DNA of 64,000 nucleotides from Rhizopus sp. PT2906 (GCA_025529335.1 JAMYHX010000188.1:1-64000); one strand, 5' to 3'. Shown: positions 46,174 to 58,563, numbered from the stretch's first letter. Notes: generated by a model from the sequence alone, not told the origin. Numbers and translations are program-made.

Positions 46174-46458
46174 AAATAATGTCAGAAAAGGAAAAAAGGA
46201 AAAAAGAAACATTTGCTCCCAAATAAGACTTTATGGATTGCATTAAAGCCCACCATTTCAACTTGAAAAGTTGCAAGCATCATATTATGATGAATATAAA
46301 CTCGAATCGATGTGATGCTTGTAACTCATTCTACAGTTTACTTACAATCGACACTTGTATAGAATTCAGTTTTATTGGATAAGAATTAAAACCCAGGATA
46401 CTCAAATTTCTCTCTTTTTTTTTTTGTCTCTTTCTATCTCTCTCTTTTTGGATCTGAC

Positions 46459-48503
46459 ATGACAAGCAATGATAATCAAGCTACAAAAATTGTAAAAGGA
46501 ATCAAAAACAGCAATCCGATCCAAAGAAATAGCATAGAAAGTTTATTAAATCGCAGCATCAAATTTAGAAAATCTCGTCATGTTGATCAAAAACTAGAAC
46601 TATTCAAGCAAAAATTTGTGCCTGTCAATGAAACAACAGGTGTAGTGTTTGCTTCTACGGGATCTTCATATAGTACAGCAGAGGAAGATAGCATAGCCAG
46701 TAAAATAGACGAACATGGCTTTGAAAGCCCTTCCAAAATGCTTTATCCTCCGGACAAGCTTAACTTTAGCTGGTTAAGTATTCTTCCTATTGGTCCTGGA
46801 CTGAAAGATCTCGGACAACTATCTTCACTTAATGCAGTATTGCAAGTAATAACGTACACACCTGTACTAGCAAATTATTTTCTTCAAAGGAGACACAGCG
46901 CAAATTGTAAGGCTTCACTAATGTTATGTTTTAAAGCTAACTCTTTATTTAGGTACTATGCAGGAATATTGTTTTACTTGTGCAGTAGAGGAGCATGTAA
47001 GAACAGCCTTGAATGGGACAACCTATGCACTTCAGCCTCGTGTATTTGTAGGCAAATTGAAACGTAAGATTCACATCCAAGATGAATACATTTGTATACC
47101 AACGGGTTTATATTAGAGATAAAGAATGGTTCAACAAAGGATGCCTATGATGTCTGGAAATACTTTATGAATCAAATTCAATCGTCACTTTTGGCAGAAA
47201 AAGGGTAAATAACATGACAATTAGAGGAAATCATAATGTATGTTGACATACAAAATAGATCCAAAGATGAGCTTATACAGCAAACAACTGCTCTATGTCA
47301 AACATTTGGTGGATACATACAGAATGCCTTTGAATGCCCATCATGCAACAAAATGGAAAACAAGTATGACTTCTTTATGGATCTAAGCCTAGATCTTTTA
47401 CAATGTAGCTCTCTGGAGCGATGTATGACAAAATACTTTAAAGAACAAGCTATAGCCACTATGGAATGTCCAAGGTAAAGTTGCGCGACATTCAAATATG
47501 GATATAGGAAATCACAGTATTCACTTTTTGTATCCATAGTTGTCAAAAAGAAGCTGAGTTAAAAGGAAAAAAGAGTGTTTATAGACCTCCAAGAACATTA
47601 GCCATTCAACTCAGACGATTCAACACAAATAATGGTGTAAAGATCAACAAGGACATCAAGTTTGAATCATTGTTGGACTTGAGCCGTGTTATTACTGATT
47701 CAGAAAAGGATCATATAAAGTCAAAATACGACTTATATGCTGTTATCGCACACACTGGTGAAAGTTTATTTAATGGACATTATGTAGCCTATGTTAAAGG
47801 TCCCAACGGCATTTGGTATTGTATGGACAATGAGGCTGTTCAACAAGTAAGCGTTAATAGACTGCTATCGGAAAAAGCATATATGCTCTTTTATACCATA
47901 CCACCTGAGCCTGTAAAGCGAGAAAAGCGACTTCCAGTGACAAATACAATTAAGGATATACCTGTTGAGGGTTTGAAGGAAGAAGAACCAAAGGAGTCCA
48001 CTGTACAAGAAGAAGAAGAAGTGATGATATTCAAAGAAGAGGATAATGAAGAAGAAGAAAAGCAGGTAGAATATGAAAGATTGAAGGCAGCTCTCGAAGA
48101 AGTATCAAAGAAAGAAAAGGTTGAGAATCAATCAGCGATTGTTGTTAGTCATAACGAACGTATGAAATCAAAGAGAGACAAACTTGAGGCATTGATCGAG
48201 AAGGAAAGTGCGGTGAGTAAAAGCTTGGAAGTCAAGAGTGTGTTGTTATCCAAGCATACAGACAGCCAATTTCAAGATGATATTAATACTTGGGATGAGG
48301 ATATTGGAACATCGGTAGAAGATCAAAGGAAGTCAGTTTTAAAGCAGATCAAATCTAAAAGGAAAAAGGTGGATACTTATGATCTTGAATATGATCGAGG
48401 TAAAGTGAAAAAGGTGAAAAAGAAGCAAGATGACAAGTTCCATAAGCCAAACATGTTTCAAATTACTGCTGATAAAAAATTAAATAAAAAGAAAGGGAAA
48501 TAG
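46459..48503 (+). CDS. USP-family ubiquitin hydrolase-like protein lacking the catalytic Cys (USP36/42-like)
   Basis: Several exons starting MTSNDNQATK at 46459. The order of USP blocks is kept: GLKDLGQLSSLNAVLQVITY, then YTPVLANYFLQRRHSANC, the zinc-binding FECPSCNK and MECPRCQKEAELKGK pairs, LAIQLRRF, and the His box FNGHYVAYVK with WYCMDNEAV. In active USPs the first block is GLxNxGNTCFLN; here the Cys position is Ser (LSSLN) and NT is QL. All codons of this block are contiguous in one exon, so splicing does not explain it. A Lys/Glu-rich, coiled-coil-like C-terminus resembles nucleolar USP36/Ubp10. Likely a ubiquitin-binding pseudoenzyme. Confidence 0.85.
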
Positions 48504-48618
48504 CTCCGTTCTTGATGCCACATCACGCATATTGAATCTTTAGGTTGAGTATTAAAAGAATAGTAGTACAGAGAGAGAGAGAGTCAGGTTGAGTTCCTTC
48601 ATTACCTCTCGTTTCTAA

Positions 48619-49438
48619 ATGCTACGACTTGATTCAGTATTCAAAAACACATCACTTGAACTACCAGACACTTTACAAAGCGAACTCGACATTCCTCCTT
48701 ATTTATCACAGATTCCATTTCATCAATGGAAAGACCATAGAACCATCATTAGCACTTTTTTATCACTTTCAAATGACCTTAAAGATGATGGTTCTCTTTT
48801 ATATAAAGAAGTTTTAAGAACTCTTAAAACTTTAAGTGAGCAAGAAAGCAAAGCTGTCCCAGAGGCAGTCAAAGAGTACGCCTTGGCACTATCTAAAGAG
48901 TTTGAAAAGAATGAAAGTGATTTTATACTTGCTTTTGAGGATGCAAAAAGCCTCAGCATATTGACACAGCAAACACAAACGCTTACTATAGAAGAAACCG
49001 TTACCGCAACTGTAGAAATAGAGTCTGTAGGAAGTACTGAACAAGAGGTAATGTCCTATTTTACAAACTTTTGCATGTGTCTGATATGCATATCAGGAAA
49101 AAGAAGATAAAAAAGAAGAACCTAAAGAGGATAAACAGAGATGGATCAGCTTTTTGGATAGCGTAGAAGGAAGCCGTAGACGACACAAACACTGGTACTT
49201 ATTATTATTGTCTATACAATAACAATACCTAAGCCCTCTTTTTAAATATTAAAGCTTAGAAAGAAATAGAATTCTCCGCATTGGTGCCGCCATTATGCCT
49301 CCAGAGGATATGGACGAAGAGGACTACAAGAACCTACTTGAACAACTGCAGATTAAACCAAAGCCTGTAATATTTAATGATATTGCCAATCAGTACTATG
49401 ACAAAATCAAAGGAGCCGTAAGATTGTCTACTATTTCA

Positions 49439-49482
<44 letters not shown>

Positions 49483-50550
49483 ATGCAAAACAATTTTACT
49501 TAGAGCACCTTGGTTGAGTTTGAACGTGCATTCAGGTTTCCTCCAACACCCGTTGACGATGGTGATGAAAGACAGATCATTTATATTCAAAAAGTATCAG
49601 AAGCAATGTAAGTTTATGAATTACAAGAAAATAGCAGTGACCACAATATTGTCTATCTACAGATGGCGAGTGTTCAAGAAATTACCTTATATTGGTTCTG
49701 GTGAATTGGCATATAGGTCTGTGTTTGCTCACCCATATATTGAAGCAATCATTAGCTGTATAAATAATCCTGATCTAGGATACAGCACTGGAGAAAAGAG
49801 CGTGAAAGCAATGAATACTCAAATGGATCGTTTGAAGCTGAGGGTTAGCCATTATGAAAGTTATAAAGCAGACGGGATTATTTACTTTAAAGAAATTGAA
49901 ATATTTCTGATGGAAAACAGTGGGAGCTATGGAAATTGTACCAAGCATAAAGCATCAGGCGATCATCATAAAGCTGTGTATGGCGTTTTAGGGATGTTAA
50001 AGACTATCGCTGATACTTACAGATATGCTACATTTGACACATTTCAAAGATTGAAAGTATTCTTTCTACAAACCAGAGGTAAATCAATAAAAAGCTTTTG
50101 CAAGAGTTTATTCTTAGTCGTGCATATATAGAAAAGATAATGGAGTTGTGGTCTATAAAAGCCGAACAAAAGAATAGCTACATTCTTTATCGTGAAGCAA
50201 TGATGTTTGTCTCTGTCGACGTTAATGACAAGAATAACATGTTGGAAGACAGTTTCACATTTTTGAATACTATGAAGGTAAATATTTAATTAGGCTTCAT
50301 TTTATACATAAGCTCAGTATCAATAAAACAGGATATGCTCATGGAAACAACAGATATACTAAGTCAAATAATAGAAGAACACGAATCTTTTACTCAGAGC
50401 ATCTCTGCTAATGAAACACAAGCACCCACTCATAGCTTAAAAGAGCTTATAGATCCACCTATTTTTAAGATAATTGTAGAGCAAGGCTCACGAGGTTTGG
50501 GAACACTTGACTATGAAGAATACAGTGTAAAGCTTTCTGTTAAGAAATAA
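48619..50550 (+). CDS. Unrecognised multi-exon protein
   Basis: Open segments joined over GT-AG introns give an estimated ~500-aa soluble protein starting MLRLDSVFKNTSLELPDTLQ and ending VKLSVKK. Distinct pieces are an acidic N-terminus, RILRIGAAIMPPEDMDEEDY, FPPTPVDDGDERQIIYIQK, SGELAYRSVFAHPYIEAI, HKAVYGVLGMLKTIAD and FKIIVEQGSRGLGTLD. No signal peptide, membrane segment or known catalytic motif was seen. It may be lineage-restricted. One intron holds a 39-nt poly(A) run. It lies ~115 bp after the USP-like gene on the same strand. Confidence 0.65.
49442..49480 (+). repeat. 39-nt poly(A) run in an intron
   Basis: A homopolymer of 39 A immediately after catgt in an intron of the unrecognised gene; by far the longest homopolymer in the window. 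Confidence 0.9.
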
Positions 50551-51677
50551 ATAAAATCTTTTTCTTTTCGCTTGAATGTTCAAAATTCCACAGTGAAAAC
50601 GGGATGCTTTTGTCTATTATCAAAAGTTGTTAAAGAAATGACTTCTTTTTAGTGAGCAATCAAGTTTGTTATTGTGAATTAAAAACTATATTTGATTTGC
50701 ATGGGGCTTTACTATAACAACAGAACCATTGCCGTAACCATGGATTTCAAAAATACAATAGAAACGCCAGGCTAAATTCGTTACATTTTATAAAATATCA
50801 TTTTTTATTTTAAATAGATACCAACTGTTCTAGAACTCGTCATAAACGGTGAATAAGAAAGAAACTCTCTATTGCTATTTTGCAGCTAAAAATAAACATG
50901 TTACTCTTCATATATTTCTATAGTCAGTATACTTCCAATATTCACAAACATTGCGGAAATACATTAAAGTAAACCTAGAATAATTAGCTTACGCGTTTTT
51001 GCATAGCAATTAACTATTTTATTTGAAAATCATGCATGCTAACAGTAATGATCTTTACAATAGGCATCTATAGAGTAAAGCAAGCAAATGAACTTGTTAT
51101 TTAAGTCTTAAACAGACGTATAAATGGACTGGACGCGCTTAAGCCCACAAAATATTGCTTTTGCTTTTTCTTTTTTTCACTTGGCTAATATCTTGCTTTT
51201 TATTGTATTCTATAAAGCATGCTTAAAGAGTGTGTTTTTTAATGTTGATTTTAAAATTGCTTTCATCCCTTTGATTTACATAAATATAACAAAGCGTGTT
51301 TTCTTAATTTTTATTCATTATCAAACTAAAACAGTAATTGATAACGCGATAATTATCAACTTGATGCCGATTTCAAAGCAAAACTTGAGCAGACAAATTT
51401 CTTTCTTTTCTTTTATGCACATCAAAGGGACATTCGAATCAACAGCCTTATTTGAATAATAACAGCCTCCAAAAGTACACTTAATCCACTATTATGTGTG
51501 TTGTGCAATACATTGTACAATACATTGTGCTTTGGTCTATTGTTAAGTTTCTTATGAAGAGTAGAATGATTACCACAGTGTCTATTATTCAATTCAGGAC
51601 AGAAAGAACGTAACAGATAAATTTCAATCTCAGCAACATGTCTATGAGTCTCTTTTTTTTTTTTTTGTGATCTATTC
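50551..51677. other. AT-rich intergenic region
   Basis: About 1.1 kb. Open frames here are AT-biased and rich in Phe/Ile/Lys, without motifs. Nothing supportable was found. Confidence 0.5.
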
Positions 51678-53959
51678 ATGGAAGACAAGTCAATTCAATC
51701 AAAAAGCATCCTTCGCCATTCCATTAATATTTTAGATAAAATATACTCAAGGAATGAAAGCTTAAATTATCTGATTCCATTAAAAGAGATTGAGACAAAG
51801 CTATTTGATTATAGTTATAGCACCTTAGAAGATTTTAAAGCTGATTTACAAAAAATACCCATTTATAAAAATATAAAAGACTATGGGTAAGAGACGATGA
51901 CTATGATTTATACATCTACTCATGTGAACATTATAGACACGATGAAAATCAAATATTAGAGGAACAATGCAATACGCCTATTTATGACTTTGCCATGCTT
52001 CGAAAGGATAGGTAAGCTATATATATATATATATAATATCAATACACTTTTCCCAATCTATGTCATAGCCAAATATATACCATCAACATACAAGATGATC
52101 CCTTACAAGCGCATCATTCTCTTCAGCAAGCATTAAAAGAAGATACGAATAGACCTTTGCATAGACTGTACGTCAGCAAGAATTCAGATCTAATTTTGGA
52201 AGCCAGAGACAGCATGAATTCACTTTTGGTGTTATTTTTTAAAACAAAGATAACACCTTTTGAAGATAGCACGGATATAATGAGGCTGACAGCAGATGTC
52301 GCGGTTGTGCATCCATTGGGTGAGTTTCACCGATTTGACAAGAATATGTCCATAATTGAAGGATGGATCAAGGTGAAAGTCGCGAGAACTGCATCTATCA
52401 AGCGGATTATACCTAAGAAGCTAGCCTATTATTTATTTGATGGTTCACCATTATCAGTTAAAAAGCTCGCGTTTGAGGCAGAAAAGGACATAACATCAGC
52501 AAGACATAATGAGATGACACGTCAATTTATTAATTCCATCATGGGATCTTGCTTAGACTTTTTTACTTTATGCTACAACGATTATGTTGACAATGTTCTT
52601 TCTAAAAATACAAAGACGGATCAAAATTATACCCAAAGCAGGTAAGTCGTTAACAGTTCACAATATACAAATATTCATCCCCTTTAAAGATCAATTGCCT
52701 GTTGTAGGAAAGTGGAAAAAGGATTGTCTACGATTGATAGATTTTTCGCAATAAAAAGAAAGAGCTTCATTACGCAAAATATAACATCCAATTTTATTCG
52801 TTATTGGAGGGAACTGGAAGAATGTAAGTTAAAAATCATGATATGGTGTGTATCTAATTTTCTCCTAGTTTGTCAGAGAATGGATGTGAACGCCGTGTAT
52901 AGAAAGAAATATGAATCTGGAATTAATAGAGCTGCTGACGCGGAAGGCTATTTTAAGAAAGTATATTTCATAAACAGTCAAACGGTGGTACAGCTATTTC
53001 AACGATCGACAGTATCTCAGCGTATAAATGAAATAGTCAGTTATTCTACCCTACGAAATAGACATCATATTGGTCGCGTAAAAGAGATTATATGGAAAGA
53101 TGATGGATCAGAGGTCATTGGTATCACTATGGAACGTTATCACATGACTCTTAAGCAGTTTTTACGGCTAAATCCAAAGTTGACAGCCCATCAGCGTCTA
53201 TATATGATCGTACAACTACTAAGATCTATTAGCACGATTCATGAATTCAATATTGCTCACAGAGACATCTCTACTGTAAACTTTATGGTAAATATAAACA
53301 AAAGTGAATTGCTGGAAGATGGGAGTGCAAAGATCGAAGTGTTCCTGATCGATTTTGGTAAAGCAGTCTTTTTTGATCCAAAAGATGCTGCTAAATGGTG
53401 GGTTGACTCTGATGAAGTCAACATTTACCGAGATGAGGTCAAGCCAAAGACTTCTCAGGAATTGATTATATGGTGTAAGAGCTTACCTTTTATGATGGCC
53501 AAACCAGACCATGGATACAGATTCTATCGATCCATCAAAACATTACCACGCAGTCGTAATGATCATTCTTTACTCCCTTACTTGATTGACCCAGCGGCAG
53601 AAGATATATTCGCACTAGGGTCTCTCGTTTGGAAAATACTTTCAGGCATGGAACCATGGCCAGGTATATTTGACACAGACCTCAAGGGACTTCGTGAAAC
53701 GGTCGAAGATGATTACAACATACGGTCTCTGGTGAATCGTGAAGTACCTGGTATAACAAGTAGAGCTCTGTTGTATATGTTTTTAAGAGCAGAACCTTAT
53801 GACCGGCGACCTGCTATTGAGATTCTGTCCTGGTTGGAGTCTCCTGGCATAAAACAGTCGATATTAAATGAATGTAATGGAATTTATGATAAACCTCTTC
53901 ATGTGCCTGCCCCAAAGATAAGCAAAAGAGAAAGATTAAAGAGAAAAAGATTACAATAA
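51678..53959 (+). CDS. Divergent protein-kinase-fold protein with a long unique N-terminus
   Basis: Multi-exon, starting MEDKSIQSKSILRHSIN. The N-terminal ~350 residues (with DVAVVHPLGEFHRFDKN and AEKDITSARHNEM) match nothing I know. The C-terminal ~300 residues are kinase-like: MERYHMTLKQFL, YMIVQLLRSISTIHEFNIAHRDISTVNFM-type catalytic loop (HRD...N), FLIDFGKAV, and AEDIFALGSLVWKILSGMEP as the F-helix. In the beta-3 strand position VVQLFQRS the usual VAIK Lys appears to be Gln. HRD and DFG are intact. It could therefore be an atypical or pseudo-kinase. It ends in a Lys/Arg-rich tail. Confidence 0.7.
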
Positions 53960-54066
53960 ATAGACTCATGTAATGTATTATATAAACATGTTCAATGATA
54001 CCAGAGAGTGTTTATGTCATTGTACAAGTGTATCGTCATTGTTAATATACACAGGGGAAAAATACT

Positions 54067-55239
54067 TTATTTTTTACTAGGAGAAGACACTTTACAGAGT
54101 CTAGCAATCATGCCTGAGAGTTGCATGATACTTTGATGACCATCCAAGATACGCATATGTGTCATACCGATCTCTTTCAAATAGTCCAATCTCAGTCCTT
54201 CGTCTAATTCATCATAACTTCGCACTACACGAAAGATTGTGGTGATAATATCAAGTGAAGAATATCCTAAATAGTATAATTCTTCCATGCACTTGACAGA
54301 ATCATTCAAGTTTCCTTCAGAACAGCATTTGAGAATATGCTGAATGACAATAGGATGAGGTTGATCACAAATCTTGAAGACATTTTCTGCATTAACATAT
54401 TTGAAGCCATAAAATGTCGATTGTAAGTTATTGATCGCCTGACGCATATCGCCGTCTGCTGTAAATATCAATGCCTCTAAACCTTCGTCATTGTAGTTCA
54501 CCTATAAAAGATTAGGTTTTCTTCAGGAAAAGGCAGTGTATTTACCTTTTCCATCTGACATATTTCTAATAGTCTACGCAATACTTGCTCGTCTGTTAGC
54601 TTTGTATAACGTAGTACGGCACATCTTGACTGAATGGGCTCAATGATCTTGTTGGATTGATTACAAGCCAAGGCAAATCGAGTTGTATTTGAATAAATTT
54701 CCATGGTTCTTCTGAGAGCCTGTTGAGCACCTCCAGTCATACTGTCTGCTTCATCCAAAATCACAATCTTGTGCTTTCCCGGTGGTAATGTTACTTTTTT
54801 CTGAGCAAATGCCTTGATTCTATTTCTAATCACTTCAATACCTCTATCATCAGATGCATTCAACTCAAGAACAGCGTCCTTGTAGGAAGCACCAAGCATA
54901 TCGTGAGCCAGACATGATATACTGGTGGTTTTACCAATACCAGGCATACCCTAGAACTATGGTTATCAATCTATCCACTTTATTATTTTAGATACGTACG
55001 GTTAATATAAGGTTGGGCATGTTTCCATCTTTTGCAATAGTCATCAAACGCGCTACGACATCTTCATTTCCAACAATATCTTTCAAGTAAATTGGCCTGT
55101 ATTTTTCAACCCTAATGCAACCATGAATAAGTTGTGTAATCACTCTTTATTCTTACCCCTACCAGGGAAGAATAAAATCGTCTTCAGTGTTGTCAGATGT
55201 AGATTGTTTGGGTATATCGACTTCCATTGCGGTGGCCAT
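54067..55239 (-). CDS. RFC4: Replication factor C subunit (yeast Rfc4 / human RFC2 type)
   Basis: Starts MATAMEVDIPKQS at 55239. The exons give VEKYRPIYLKDIVGNEDVV, Walker A GMPGIGKTTSISCLAHD, LELNASDDRGIEVIRNRIK, Walker B KIVILDEADSMT, GGAQQALRRTMEIYS, CNQSNKIIEPIQSRC (SRC motif) and GDMRQAINNLQST. The GMPGIGKTTS and YSSLDIITTIFRV blocks point to the Rfc4 rather than the Rfc2/3/5 subunit. It loads PCNA at primer-template junctions as part of the RFC complex. The C-terminal collar region ends at 54067. Confidence 0.95.
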
Positions 55240-55404
55240 TTTTTATTATTCTTTTAGGAAAAAAAAGTACACGAAAAAAAAATTGAGAGACATACTTATC
55301 TCAATCATAGTTGACTCCAAGCCACGCTTTATTTTCAGTAATATAATAATAAAATTCTATATATCCTTATTCCTTTCTAAGCCGCGCACCATGGTATTAA
55401 GATT

Positions 55405-56330
55405 TCATGAATGTCAGTGACCTCACCCAAGAGCAAATTATGGAGCTCCTTGAGCTCAGTAGATCTCTCAGGCTCGAAAGAGACAATGAGAGAACTTCCT
55501 GCCTGTTACCCGATGAGGCCCTCGAGGACATGGAAAACACTCCCAAGACTGAACTTTAGGCCAACATTAAGAAGTCTCAACGGGAAACAGTCAATTATGA
55601 GGGAGGAAACTGGACAAGATCTGGAGCGATCAACAAGATTTTCATTGCTGATCTCAAATTAAACTTGGATGTCCATGCCGTTGTTATCTACAAGTACAAA
55701 GACGCGTAGCGACTTATAACAGCTGGAAAAGTAACAGCCGAGATCTTCCAAGATCTCAAGTTTGTCATCGATCGAGGAGGATCAGAGGAAGACTTCCACA
55801 ATTATCGGAGATCCTTAAAAAGTCCGACGTCTCTCAGTCTACGGATATGTCAGTGGGAAGAAAATGGACGAAGAAGCTCGGGATGTACATTGTGGGACTA
55901 CTGCAGCAAGACACGAGAGAGTGAGTTGGCAATGAGTGAAGACTATATAATATTCCTTAGATATATCAACCATGAATTGAAAGCACCAGCGCCAGCTTCC
56001 GGCTCGACAATAGCTAACTGGGTAAAGAACATATTACAATCGTTTGGTGTAGATACAGCAAAATTCAAAGCTCATTCAACACGTTCTGCGGTCAGTACCA
56101 AAGCCTTTTTAGAAGGAGTTGACATAAGAAAGTTGAAACATGATGCAAACTAGAGTCAGAGGTCAGGTACGTTTGAAAGATATTACTTTAAGCCAAAAGA
56201 ACAGTATATAGAAGGTACCAGAATCGCAAAAGCGATATTTCAACAAACTACACCATCAGTCTTTACGAAAAAGAGTACCACATCCTTAGTCTCCTCTACG
56301 TCAACTTTAGAATTTACAACGATTTACTAG
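55405..56330 (+). mobile_element. Decayed tyrosine-recombinase element (DIRS- or Crypton-like)
   Basis: The 5' part has a frame beginning MNVSDLTQEQIMELLEL that is soon broken by stops. The 3' part (55890-56300) encodes DYIIFLRYINHELKAPAPAS, TIANWVKNILQSFGVDT, FKAHSTRSAVSTKAFLEGVD, LKHDAN, a TAG stop where Trp is expected, then GTFERYYFKP. The HxxR...GTFxxYY order is the catalytic half of tyrosine recombinases from DIRS/Crypton elements. No reverse transcriptase lies between the two parts, so the copy is either internally deleted or Crypton-like. Confidence 0.7.
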
Positions 56331-57328
56331 AAATACAGCCCCGTTTAAAAACACAGATATGCTAGCAGAAATAATTAAAAAACCTCAACAAGCTTCCATT
56401 CTCACCTTAAAATCAAATCGCGCTGTGAGTGAGCAGATATTTCTAATCAGCTTTTGATACAGGAATAGATTGCTTATAGTATTGACATTTGAGCAAATAA
56501 AATTTTTATTGACATACTGTATTGACTTTGGGAGTAGTATTATTTCAATAATTAGCTTTTATTCATCAAAAAGCGTACTCGATGAAGCGGCAAATTTACT
56601 AGTGGCTTTCTTTGCTAGTGTCTTATTCTTCCTTTTAATGGCTCTGGCAAGAATATTTTCATAGATTTGAAGCATGTCTGCTTTTAGTCTGCATTTATCG
56701 TATCTTCCAAGATTCAACTCATCGCAACAACTTAGGTCTGTAATATATTTCACGATGAGCTTGGCTGCAGCTGCGTCACTCTTGTTCCTTTGGCGCGAAA
56801 TATCTAGCTTTGCTGCTGCTATTTCTTCAATAAACAGAACCTTGTAGGCAACAACTCTCAGCAATAATGAAGCAGCCTTCTGTAAGCAATTTTCGCTCTT
56901 GAAGTGGAGAGGATGATGAGGCGCATAGCCTTTGTATTGTATACAACTTTGTTATTGTAAAAAGGCTATTAAATCGACGACATGTGAATTAGTTTCTTTA
57001 ATAAGAAGAGTTGAATATTATTTAAAAAAAGACGCGTAAGCGTTTTATAGGAGTAGAGAATCTATGACTGCTATTTATATTATTGTTGTCACTGACATCA
57101 TTTATGCTTATGTTATTATTGTTATACTAGTAGCTACTATAGTTATTATTATTATTATAAGCTATTCTTATCAGATGCGATAGAGGAATGTAAAGTAGAA
57201 TGTATGCTCTACTATAAGATTATACTCGAATTATTATAGTGATTATCTTACCAAACACGTCACTTTGTTGTGAAAACCGGCACTGATAAACATCCAGTCA
57301 TACGATGAGTGGGCTTTGATATATTGAT
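56331..57328. other. Mobile-element-rich spacer with one weak ORF
   Basis: A minus-strand frame at 56559-56864 (SRQRNKSDAAAAKLIVKYIT, then a Lys-rich end) is protein-like but unrecognised and lacks a clear gene context. The rest is AT-rich, with AT-type microsatellite-like runs near 57075-57165. Confidence 0.35.
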
Positions 57329-57964
57329 TTAACAGCCGAGCATGTCGTATATGCTGCTTGGCAGGTGCAGGCATAAATAGGCTCTTGGTGAATGCAGTGT
57401 TATAATCTGCGCTGATTGACTGGGGTAAATTCGAAATTGAGGAACCAAAAAAAGCTTCAACAGTACTATCATTAATGGAACCAAAAAAAAACCAGACGTA
57501 ACTAGTAGTTCAGTCATACCAGTTCGTGCCATCTGTTCGAAATAGTCTGAACCTGCTCGCGTTTTTCTTCTAACAAAAGACACAGGCTCAGTTTGAGATC
57601 CAACACGTGACGCGTCTGCGCAATCATCCAACTCTTTTTTGTGTATAAAAGCACAAAAGCTTGTGTACAAGAACCAAATCTCGTTGATAATTACAACGGT
57701 TTCCACAAATTTGGGACAGTGCCTAGTAATAATCAGCTTCGCTTCATCGTTATCAATCCTCTCTTCTGCCAACATTGCCTGGATGTCTTCGTTCTGAAGC
57801 AATTTGTAACAACTGGTATCAAATAACCTGCTCACAAAAGCGTGTACAAGTTGGCTTAAGTTACTTTTCATAATGACTGAATGTTGCATAGATTCGAAAT
57901 ATTTGAGTTTTTCAACTTTTTTGAGAACTTCTACATGTCTGATGACTTCCTCTGGAGTTTTCAT
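57329..57964 (-). CDS. Unrecognised ORF in a mobile-element cluster, possibly partial
   Basis: A 211-aa frame with KTPEEVIRHVEVLKKVEKLK, KLIITRHCPKFVETVVIINE and VRRKTRAGSDYFEQMARTGM. The frame stays open upstream of the Met, to a possible 3' splice site near 58005, so it may be the last exon of a longer gene. The Trp/Tyr/Cys content is protein-like. The neighbourhood is repeats, and no family is recognised. Confidence 0.4.
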   Translation of the reverse strand: MKTPEEVIRHVEVLKKVEKLKYFESMQHSVIMKSNLSQLVHAFVSRLFDTSCYKLLQNEDIQAMLAEERIDNDEAKLIITRHCPKFVETVVIINEIWFLYTSFCAFIHKKELDDCADASRVGSQTEPVSFVRRKTRAGSDYFEQMARTGMTELLVTSGFFLVPLMIVLLKLFLVPQFRIYPSQSAQIITLHSPRAYLCLHLPSSIYDMLGC

Positions 57965-58112
57965 ATGCTCTATGCTATCACTCCGAAGGCTTGTTCCAAC
58001 TGTTAAACCCCAAAAAGAACCAAAAGTTAACCAGACTGAAAGAAGGGTGTTATTTATCTTTTTTTCGTAAAATATTATTGGTGAACACTACATGCACCAG
58101 AAAATACGCGTT

Positions 58113-58563
58113 TTGTTATTTGCACAGCACATTTGCACAGCATTTTCACACTTAGTGACGTAAGCAATTCAACTTGCATACAAAACAGCATATCTATTGT
58201 ATTTACCTTATAAGAACTACATCTTGTAAAAAAAAAATTACTTGAAGAACGAAAAGCAAAAGAAAAGACTGACCACAGAATGCGTTATTCTTCTAGACGC
58301 GTCATATCCAATTCTCATTGGCCAATGATAAATTCATGCAATAAGCCTGTTTTCTTATAAAATGGTGCTATTTTTAATGATGAGCTTTCAGCATAATAAA
58401 GAGATTATTACAGACTCATCGACAAATGCTTCTCTTATACTTCAGTTTTGTACATAGTGTCGTGTGGGTGTAGTTTGTCTAGTGTTGTTTGCTGTGCAAG
58501 TTGAATTGCTTACGCCACTAAATGTGAAAATGCTGTGCAGATGTGCTGTGCAAATAGCAAAAC
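58113..58563. mobile_element. MITE-like element with ~68-bp terminal inverted repeats
   Basis: 58113-58181 and 58496-58563 are inverted repeats with about five differences; both carry tgcacagca words and gcaattcaacttgca. The interior (~58325-58500) matches 42482-42652 in inverted orientation. No coding capacity is present, so it is non-autonomous. Confidence 0.78.

Noticed and set aside
51124..51459. 111-aa Phe/Ile-rich frame
   Set aside because: Composition is that expected of AT-rich non-coding DNA; no leader or family match.
57075..57170. AT/TTA-rich run considered as a possible centromere or origin element
   Set aside because: Too short and without any known consensus; simple-sequence drift explains it.
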